Of a DNA stretch of 64,000 nucleotides, positions 54,473 through 64,000 are shown in pieces. Source of the stretch: Antedon mediterranea (Eukaryota > Echinodermata > Crinoidea > Comatulida > Antedonidae); NCBI RefSeq assembly GCF_964355755.1, contig NC_092678.1:4744922-4808921 (forward strand), given 5' to 3'. Position 1 is the first letter of the stretch; the number at the start of each line of letters is the position of its first letter. The notes under the pieces are model-generated. The model searched no databases. It had not been told where the DNA came from and was given only the letters and a program-made list of their open reading frames with translations. The translations under genes and the position numbers were made by a program.

Positions 54473-55599
54473 CATTCAAAGCATCGGCAGGAATAGGATT
54501 AGCATCCACAGCTTACTCATCATACACTAAAGCGTCTACTGCCATCTTACGTGCCCATTCAAAGCATCGGCAGGATTAGCGTCCACAGCTTACTCATCAT
54601 ACTCTAAAGCGTCTACTGCCATCTTACATGCCCATTCAAAGCATCGGCAGGATTAGCGTCCACAGCTGACTCATCATAGTCTAAAGCGTCTACTGCCAAC
54701 TTCTATGCCCATTCAAAGCATCAGCAGGATTAGCGTCCACAGCTTACCCATCACACTCTAAAGCGTCTACTGCAATCTTACGTGTCCATTCAAAGCATCG
54801 GCAAGATTAGCGTCCACAGCTTACTCATCACACTCTAAAGCGTCTACTGCCATCTTACGTGCCGTGCCATTCAAAGCATCGGCAGGATTAGCGTCCACAG
54901 CTTACCCATCACACTCTAAAGCATCTACTGCCATCTTACGTGCCCATTCAAAGCATCAGCAGGATTAGCGTCCACAGCTTACCCATCACACTCTAAAGCG
55001 TCTACTGCCATCTTACATGTCCATTCAAAGCATCGGCAGGATTAGCATCCACAGCTTACTCATCATACTCTAAAGCGTCTACTGCCATCTTACGTGCCCA
55101 TTCAAAGCATCGGCAGGATTAGCGTCCGCAGCTTACTAATTATACTCTAAAGCGTCTACTGCCATCTTACATGCCTATTCAAAGCATCGGCAGGATTAGT
55201 GTCCACAGCTGACTTATCACACTCTAAAGCGTCTACTGCCATCTTATATGTCCGTTGAAAGCATCGGCAGGATTAGCGTCCACAGCTTACTCATCATACT
55301 CTAAAGTGTCTACTGCCATCTTACATGCCCATTCAAAGCATCGGCAGGATTAGTGTCCACAGCGTACCCATCTAGTCTAAAGCGTCTACTGCCATCTTAC
55401 GTGCCCATTCAGAGCATCGGCAGGATTAGCAACCAGTTTACTCATCACACTCTAAAGCGTCTACTGCCATCTTAGGTGCCAATTCAAGGCATCGACAAGA
55501 TTAGCGTCCACAGCTTACTCATCATAGTCTAAAGCGTCTACTGCCATCTTACGTGCCCATTCAAAGCATCGGCAGGATTAGCAACCACAGCTTACTCAT

Positions 55600-58500
55600 C
55601 ACACTCTCAAGCGTCTACTGCCACCTTAGGTGCCCATTCAAAGCATCGGCAGGATTAGTAATCACAGCTTACTCATCACACTCTAAAGCGTCTACTGCCA
55701 TCGTACGTATCCATTCAAAGCATCGGCAGGATTAGCGTCCACAGCTTACTTATCACACTCTGCGCGTCTACTGCCATCTTATATGCCCATTCAAAGCATC
55801 GGCAAGATTAGCGTCCACAGCTTACTCATCATACTATAGAGCGTCTACTGCCATCTTACGTGCCCATTCAAAGCATCGGCAAAATTAGCGTCCACAGCTG
55901 AATCATCACATTCTAAAGCGTCTACTGCCATCTTACATGTCCATTCAAAGCATCGGCAGGATTAGCGTCCGCAGCTTACCCATCATAGTCTAAAGCGTCT
56001 ACTGCCATCTTACGTGACTATTCAATGCATCAGCAAAATTAGTGTCCACATCTGACTTATCACACTCTAAAGCGTCTACTGCCATCTTATACGTCCATTC
56101 AAAGCATCGGCAGGATTAGCAACCACAGCTTACTCATCACACTCTAAAGCGTCTACTGTCATCTTACGTGCTCAATCAAAGCATCGACAGGATTAGCATC
56201 CACAGCTGAATCATCATACTCTAAAACGTCTACTGCCATCTTATATGCCCATTCAAAGCATCGGCAGGATTAGCGTCCACAGCTTACTCATCATAGTCTA
56301 AAGCGTCTACTGCCATCTTACGTGCCCATTCAAAGCATCGGCAGGATTAGCAACCTCAGCTTACTCATCACACTCTAAAGCATCTACTGCCATCTTACGT
56401 GCCAATTCAAGACATCAGCAAGATTAGCGTCCACAGCTTACTCATCATAGTCTAAAGCGTCTACTGCCATCTTACGTGCCCATTCAAAGCATCGGCAGGA
56501 TTAGCAACCACAGCTTACTCATCACACTCTCAAGCGTCTACTGCCATCTTACGTCATGCCCATTCAAAGCATCGGCAGGATTAGCAACCACAGCTTAATC
56601 ATCACACTCTAAAGCGTCTACTGCCATCGTATGTGTCAATTCAAAGCATCGGCAGGATTAGCGTCCACAGATTACTCATCACACTCTGCGCGTCTACTAC
56701 CATCTTATGTGCCCATTCAAAGTATCGGCAAGATTAGAGTCCACAGCTGACTCATCACACTCTAAAGCGTCTACTGCCATCTTACATGTCCATTCAAAGC
56801 ATCGGCAGGATTAGCGTCCACAGCAATGCTCATCATACTCTAAAGTGTCTACTGCCATCTTATGTGCCCATTCAAAGCATCGGCAGGATTAGTGTCCACA
56901 GCTTATTCATCACACTCTAAAGCGTCCACTGCCATCTTACGTGCCCATTCAAAGCATCGGCAGGATTAGCGTCAAACAGCTTACCCATCATAGTCTAAAG
57001 CGTCTACTGCCATCTTACGTGCCCATTCAAAGGATCGGCAGGATTAGCGTCCACTACCCATCATAGTCTAAAGCGTCTACTGCCATCTTACGTGCCCATT
57101 CAAATCATCGGCAGGATTAGCAACCACAGCTTACTCATCACACTCTAAAGCGTCTACTGCCATCTTACATGCCCATTCAAAGCATCGGCAGGATTAGCGT
57201 CCTCAGCTTACCCATCATAGTCTAAAGCGTCTACTGCAATCTTACTTGCCCATTCAGAGCATCGGCAGGATTAGCGTCGACAGCTTACTCATCACACTCT
57301 AAAGCGTCTACTGCCATCTTACGTGCCAATTCAAAGCATCGGCAGGATTAGCAACCACAGCTTACCCATCATAGTCTAAAGCGTCTACTGCCATCTTACG
57401 TGCCCATTCAAATCATCGGCAGGATTAGCAACCACAGCTTACTCATCACACTCTAAAGCGTCTACTGCCATCTTACATGCCCATTCAAAGCATCGGCAGG
57501 ATTAGTAATCACAGCTTACTCATCACACTCTAAAGCGTCTACTGCCATCGTACGTATCCATTCAAAGCATCGGCAGGATTAGCGTCCACAGCTTACTTAT
57601 CACACTCTGCGCGTCTACTGCCATCTTATATGCCCATTCAAAGAATTGGCAAGATTAGCGTCCACAGCTTACTCATCATACTATAGAGCGTCTACTGCCA
57701 TCTTACGTGCCCATTCAAAGCATCGGCAAAATTAGCGTCCACAGCTGAATCATCACATTCTAAAGCGTCTACTGCCATCTTACATGTCCATTCAAAGCAT
57801 CGGCAGGATTAGCGTCCGCAGCTTACCCATCATAGTCTAAAGCGTCTACTGCCATCTTACGTGACTATTCAATGAATCAGCAAAATTAGTGTCCACATCT
57901 GACTTATCACACTCTAAAGCGTCTACTGCCATCTTATACGTCCATTCAAAGCATCGGCAGGATTAGCAACCACAGCTTACTCATCACACTCTAAAGCGTC
58001 TACTGTCATCTTACGTGCTCAATCAAAGCATCGACAGGATTAGCATCCACAGCTGAATCATCATACTCTAAAGCGTCTACTGCCATCTTATATGCCCATT
58101 CAAAGCATCGGCAGGATTAGCGTCCACAGCTTACTCATCATAGTCTAAAGCGTCTACTGCCATCTTACGTGCCCATTCAAAGCATCGGCAGGATTAGCAA
58201 CCTCAGCTTACTCATCACACTCTAAAGCATCTACTGCCATCTTACGTGCCTATTCAAGACATCAGCAAGATTAGCGTCCACAGCTTACTCATCATAGTCT
58301 AAAGCGTCTACTGCCATCTTACGTGCCCATTCAAAGCATCGGCAGGATTAGCAACCACAGCTTACTCATCACACTCTCAAGCGTCTACTGCCATCTTACG
58401 TCATGCCCATTCAAAGCATCGGCAGGATTAGCAACCACAGCTTAATCATCACACTCTAAAGCGTCTACTGCCATCGTATGTGTCAATTCAAAGCATCGGC

Positions 58501-59330
58501 AGGATTAGCGTCCACAGATTACTCATCACACTCTGCGCGTCTACTGCCATCTTATGTGCCCATTCAAAGTATCGGCAAGATTAGAGTCCACAGCTGACTC
58601 ATCACACTCTAAAGCGTCTACTGCCATCTTACATGTCCATTCAAAGCATCGGCAGGATTAGCGTCCACAGCAATGCTCATCATACTCTAAAGTGTCTACT
58701 GCCATCTTATGTGCCCATTCAAAGCATCGGCAGGATTAGTGTCCACAGCTTATTCATCACACTCTAAAGCGTCCACTGCCATCTTACGTGCCCATTCAAA
58801 GCATCGGCAGGATTAGCGTCAAACAGCTTACCCATCATAGTCTAAAGCGTCTACTGCCATCTTACGTGCCCATTCAAAGGATCGGCAGGATTAGCGTCCA
58901 CTACCCATCATAGTCTAAAGCGTCTACTGCCATCTGACGTGCCCATTCAAAGCATTGGCAGGATTAGCAACCACAGCTTACCCATCATAGTCTAAAGCGT
59001 CTACTGCCATCTTACGTGCCCATTCAAATCATCGGCAGGATTAGCAACCACAGCTTACTCATCACACTCTAAAGCGTCTACTGCCATCTTACATGCCCAT
59101 TCAAAGCATCGGCAGGATTAGCGTCCTCAGCTTACCCATCATAGTCTAAAGCGTCTACTGCAATCTTACGTGCCCATTCAGAGCATCGGCAGGATTAGCG
59201 TCGACAGCTTACTCATCACACTCTAAAGCGTCTACTGCCATCTTACGTGCCAATTCAAAGCATCGGCAGGATTAGCAACCACAGCTTACCCATCATAGTC
59301 TAAAGCGTCTACTGCCATCTTACGTGCCCA
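55600..59330 (-). repeat. Higher-order block, period about 1847 bp (24 monomers)
   Basis: Rare variants recur in the same order: CTATAGAGCG at 55849 and 57690, CAGCAATGCTCATC at 56821 and 58668, GTCCACTACCCATC at about 57050 and 58905. The first two pairs are about 1841-1847 bp apart and the third about 1.85 kb. The CAGCAATGCT variant appears again at 62827 (54 monomers on). Confidence 0.85.
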
Positions 59331-59429
59331 TTCAAATCATAGGCAGGATTAGCAACCACAGCTTACTCATCACACTCTAAAGCGTCTACTGCCATCTTAC
59401 ATGCCCATTCAAAGCATCGGCAGGATTAG

Positions 59430-62400
59430 CGTCCTCAGCTTACCCATCATAGTCTAAAGCGTCTACTGCAATCTTACGTGCCCATTCAGAGCATCGGCAG
59501 GATTAGCGTCGACAGCTTACTCATCACACTCTAAAGCGTCTACTGCCATCTTACGTGCCAATTCAAGGCATCGGCAGGATTAGCAACCACAGCTTACTTA
59601 TCACACTCTCAAGCGTCTACTGCCATCTTACTTGCCCATTCAAAGCGTCGGCAGAATTAGCAACCACAGCTTACTCATCACACTCTAAAGCGTCTACTGC
59701 CATCGTACGTGCCCATTCAAAGCATCGGCAGGATTAGCGTCCACAGCTTACCCATCACACTCTAAAGCGTCTACTGCCATCTTACGTGCCCATTCAAAGC
59801 ATCGGCAGGATTAGCGTCCACAGCTTACTCATCATAGTCTAAAGCGTCTACTGCCATCTTACATGTCCATTCAAAGCATCGGCAGGATTAGCATCCACAG
59901 CTTACTAATCATACTCTAAAGCGTCTACTGCCATCTTACGTGCCCATTCAAAGCATCGACAGGATTAGCAACCACAGCTTACTCATCACACTCTCAAGCG
60001 TCTACTGCCACCTTAGGTGCCCATTCAAAGCATCGGCAGGATTAGTAACCACAGCTTACTCATCACACTCTAAAGCGTCTACTGCCATCGTACGTATCCA
60101 TTCAAAGCATCGGCAGGATTAGCGTCCACAGCTTACTTATCACACTCTGCGCGTCTACTGCCATCTTATATGCCCATTCAAAGCATCGGCAAGATTAGCG
60201 TCCACAGCTTACTCATCATACTATAGAGCGTCTACTGCCATCTTACGTGCCCATTCAAAGCATCGGCAAAATTAGCGTCCACAGCTGAATCATCACATTC
60301 TAAAGCGTCTACTGCCATCTTACATGTCCATTCAAAGCATCGGCAGGATTAGCGTCCGCAGCTTACCCATCATAGTCTAAAGCGTCTACTGCCATCTTAC
60401 GTGACTATTCAATGCATCAGCAAAATTAGTGTCCACATCTGACTTATCACACTCTAAAGCGTCTACTGCCATCTTATACGTCCATTCAAAGCATCGGCAG
60501 GATTAGCAACCACAGCTTACTCATCACACTCTAAAGCGTCTACTGTCATCTTACGTGCTCAATCAAAGCATCGACAGGATTAGCATCCACAGCTGAATCA
60601 TCATACTCTAAAGCATCTACTGCCATCTTATATGCCCATTCAAAGCATCGGCAGGATTAGCGTCCACAGCTTACTCATCTTAGTCTAAAGCGTCTACTGC
60701 CATCTTACGTGCCCATTCAAAGCATCGGCAGGATTAGCAACCTCAGCTTACTCATCACACTCTAAAGCATCTACTGCCATCTTACGTGCCAATTCAAGAC
60801 ATCAGCAAGATTAGCGTCCACAGCTTACTCATCATAGTCTAAAGCGTCTACTGCCATCTTACGTGCCCATTCAAAGCATCGGCAGGATTAGCAACCACAG
60901 CTTACTCATCACACTCTCAAGCGTCTACTGCCATTTTACGTCATGCCCATTCAAAGCATCGGCAGGATTAGCAACCACAGCTTACTCATCACACTCTAAA
61001 GCGTCTACTGCCATCTTACATGCCCATTCAAAGCATCGGCAGGATTAGCGTCCTCAGCTTACCCATCATAGTCTAAAGCGTCTACTGCAATCTTACGTGC
61101 CCATTCAGAGCATCGGCAGGATTAGCGTCGACAGCTTACTCATCACACTCTAAAGCGTCTACTGCCATCTTACGTGCCAATTCAAGGCATCGGCAGGATT
61201 AGCAACCACAGCTTACTTATCACACTCTCAAGCGTCTACTGCCATCTTACTTGCCCATTCAAAGCGTCGGCAGAATTAGCAACCACAGCTTACTCATCAC
61301 ACTCTAAAGCGTCTACTGCCATCGTACGTGCCCATTCAAAGCATCGGCAGGATTAGCGTCCACAGCTTACCCATCACACTCTAAAGCGTCTACTGCCATC
61401 TTACGTGCCCATTCAAAGCATCGGCAGGATTAGCGTCCACAGCTTACTCATCATAGTCTAAAGCGTCTACTGCCATCTTACATGTCCATTCAAAGCATCG
61501 GCAGGATTAGCATCCACAGCTTACTAATCATACTCTAAAGCGTCTACTGCCATCTTACGTGCCCATTCAAAGCATCGACAGGATTAGCAACCACAGCTTA
61601 CTCATCACACTCTCAAGCGTCTACTGCCACCTTAGGTGCCCATTCAAAGCATCGGCAGGATTAGTAACCACAGCTTACTCATCACACTCTAAAGCGTCTA
61701 CTGCCATCGTACGTATCCATTCAAAGCATCGGCAGGATTAGCGTCCACAGCTTACTTATCACACTCTGCGCGTCTACTGCCATCTTATATGCCCATTCAA
61801 AGCATCGGCAAGATTAGCGTCCACAGCTTACTCATCATACTATAGAGCGTCTACTGCCATCTTACGTGCCCATTCAAAGCATCGGCAAAATTAGCGTCCA
61901 CAGCTGAATCATCACATTCTAAAGCGTCTACTGCCATCTTACATGTCCATTCAAAGCATCGGCAGGATTAGCGTCCGCAGCTTACCCATCATAGTCTAAA
62001 GCGTCTACTGCCATCTTACGTGACTATTCAATGCATCAGCAAAATTAGTGTCCACATCTGACTTATCACACTCTAAAGCGTCTACTGCCATCTTATACGT
62101 CCATTCAAAGCATCGGCAGGATTAGCAACCACAGCTTACTCATCACACTCTAAAGCGTCTACTGTCATCTTACGTGCTCAATCAAAGCATCGACAGGATT
62201 AGCATCCACAGCTGAATCATCATACTCTAAAGCATCTACTGCCATCTTATATGCCCATTCAAAGCATCGGCAGGATTAGCGTCCACAGCTTACTCATCTT
62301 AGTCTAAAGCGTCTACTGCCATCTTACGTGCCCATTCAAAGCATCGGCAGGATTAGCAACCTCAGCTTACTCATCACACTCTAAAGCATCTACTGCCATC

Positions 62401-62670
62401 TTACGTGCCAATTCAAGACATCAGCAAGATTAGCGTCCACAGCTTACTCATCATAGTCTAAAGCGTCTACTGCCATCTTACGTGCCCATTCAAAGCATCG
62501 GCAGGATTAGCAACCACAGCTTACTCATCACACTCTCAAGCGTCTACTGCCATTTTACGTCATGCCCATTCAAAGCATCGGCAGGATTAGCAACCACAGC
62601 TTAATCATCACACTCTAAAGCGTCTACTGCCATCGTATGTGTCAATTCAAAGCATCGGCAGGATTAGCGT
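59430..62670 (-). repeat. Higher-order block, period 1619 bp (21 monomers)
   Basis: Variant-bearing segments at 59555 and 59940 recur at 61174 and 61559, exactly 1619 bp apart, with almost no differences, indicating a recent block duplication. Confidence 0.88.
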
Positions 62671-64000
62671 CCACAGATTACTCATCACACTCTGCGCGTC
62701 TACTACCATCTTATGTGCCCATTCAAAGTATCGGCAAGATTAGAGTCCACAGCTGACTCATCACTCTGTAAAGCGTCTACTGCCATCTTACATGTCCATT
62801 CAAAGCATCGGCAGGATTAGCGTCCACAGCAATGCTCATCATACTCTAAAGTGTCTACTGCCATCTTATGTGCCCATTCAAAGCATCGGCAGGATTAGTG
62901 TCCACAGCTTATTCATCACACTCTAAAGCGTCCACTGCCATCTTACGTGCCCATTCAAAGCATCGGCAGGATTAGCGTCAAACAGTTTACCCATCATAGT
63001 CTAAAGCGTCTACTGCCATCTTACGTGCCCATTCAAAGGATCGGCAGGATTAGCGTCCACTACCCATCATAGTCTAAAGCGTCTACTGCCATCTGACGTG
63101 CCCATTCAAAGCATCGGCAGGATTAGCAACCACAGCTTACCCATCATAGTCTAAAGCGTCTACTGCCATCTTACGTGCCCATTCCAATCATCGGCAGGAT
63201 TAGCAACCACAGCTTACTCATCACACTCTAGAGCGTCTACTGCCATCTTACATGCCCATTCAAAGCATCGGCAGGATTAGCGTCCTCAGCTTACCCATCA
63301 TAGTCTAAAGCGTCTACTGCAATCTTACGTGCCCATTCAGAGCATCGGCAGGATTAGCGTCGACAGCTTACTCATCACACTCTAAAGCGTCTACTGCCAT
63401 CTTACGTGCCAATTCAAAGCATCGGCAGGATTAGCAACCACAGCTTACCCATCATAGTCTAAAGCGTCTACTGCCATCTTACGTGCCCATTCAAATCATC
63501 GGCAGGATTAGCAACCACAGCTTACTCATCACACTCTAAAGCGTCTACTGCCATCTTACATGCCCATTCAAAGCATCGGCAGGATTAGCGTCCTCAGCTT
63601 ACCCATCATAGTCTAAAGCGTCTACTGCAATCTTACGTGCCCATTCAGAGCATTGGCAGGATTAGCGTCGACAGCTTACTCATCACACTCTAAAGCGTCT
63701 ACTGCCATCTTACGTGCCAATTTAAAGCATCGGCAGGATTAGCAACCACAGCTTACTTATCACACTCTCAAGCGTCTACTGCCATCTTACTTGCCCATTC
63801 AAAGCGTCGGCAGAATTAGCAACCACAGCTTACTCATCACATTATAAAACGCCTACTGCCATCTTACATGCCCATTCAAAGCATCGGCAGGATTAGCGTC
63901 CACAGCTTACTCATCACACTCTAAAGCGTCTACTGTCATCTTACGTGCTCAATCAAAGCATCGACAGGATTAGCATCCACAGCTTACTCATCACACTCTC

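Larger units (their letters stand above)
54473..64000 (-). repeat. 77-bp satellite derived from an SPT6 exon, about 124 copies
   Basis: Head-to-tail monomers with landmarks CATTCAAAGCATCGGCAGGA, TTAGCGTCCACAGCTTACTC and GCGTCTACTGCCATCTTACG on the plus strand. The reverse complement encodes [13 protein letters not shown][15 protein letters not shown], i.e. the SPT6 exon segment with TCA (Ser) usually changed to TAA. Some monomers keep GCTGACTCATC, the exon-like form (54663, 56737). 77 is not a multiple of 3, so successive monomers fall in different frames and the array is not a coding repeat. All monomers share one orientation. Continues past the window end. Confidence 0.96.

Noticed and set aside
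55553-61741. Several 60-codon plus-strand frames ([13 protein letters not shown] type)
   Set aside because: They are antisense readings across 77-bp monomers; the repeat length is not a multiple of 3 and they occur only where variants remove stops.
54473-64000. CRISPR array
   Set aside because: Monomers are contiguous 77-bp repeats without unique spacers, in animal-type DNA, and derive from an exon.

Overview
The window is repeat-dominated, AT-rich animal DNA with no intact host gene that I can identify. An animal source is supported by an intact-looking Ty3/gypsy gag-pol, at least seven different non-LTR (LINE) retrotransposon fragments, spliceosomal-type exon borders, and decayed pieces of two conserved animal genes: SPT6 (SUPT6H, transcription elongation factor and histone chaperone) and a D-type cyclin. 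A marine invertebrate, perhaps an echinoderm or other deuterostome, is my guess; nothing in the sequence proves the taxon.

Layout. 1-4545: Ty3/gypsy element, gag-pol in one 1200-codon frame, 94-bp 3' LTR at 4452-4545, 5' LTR outside the window. It is inserted in the left end of a large duplicated block. 4546-18805 (unit 1) and 26211-43423 (unit 2) are two direct copies of that block. The order in each is: jockey/CR1-like LINE A (minus strand) broken by LINE B, a MITE and a foldback insertion; SPT6 exons (minus strand); LINE D; an internally deleted gypsy element B carrying a LINE ORF1 fragment; a second set of SPT6 exons; 43-bp minisatellite; LINE F with a nested DNA transposon; minisatellite again; and a cyclin D retropseudogene. 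Unit 2 also holds a third, older partial copy (32744-35737) that lacks two insertions shared by units 1 and 2. This gives a relative order of events. 18805-26210 separates the units and holds LINE G, a gypsy integrase tail, a GC-richer stretch, a decayed XPG/PIN-like nuclease gene, another SPT6 exon and the 3' half of LINE A.

43424-49500: more 43-bp minisatellite, a third cyclin D fragment fused in frame to a LINE fragment, a gypsy RNase H/integrase fragment, and three tandem copies of a spliced gene piece that looks like an RPA-type OB-fold protein. 50124-51505: a foldback element with 259-bp inverted arms around a 23-bp minisatellite. 51510-54400: AT-rich short repeats and a diverged pair of 0.4-0.6 kb repeats.

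54473-64000 (running off the window): about 124 head-to-tail copies of a 77-bp satellite. The monomer is an internal slice of the SPT6 exon encoding the [13 protein letters not shown] segment, in the same minus orientation as the other SPT6 exon copies. The sequence just left of the array is the remaining 3' part of that same exon. The array therefore appears to have grown inside an SPT6 pseudo-exon. It has later been amplified in multi-monomer blocks of about 1619 bp (21 monomers) and 1847 bp (24 monomers). This exon-born satellite is the most notable item in the window.

How the parts relate: apart from the gypsy gag-pol, every coding piece is broken. The region reads as a nest of serial transposon insertions, segmental duplication and tandem amplification acting on captured or duplicated SPT6 gene segments.
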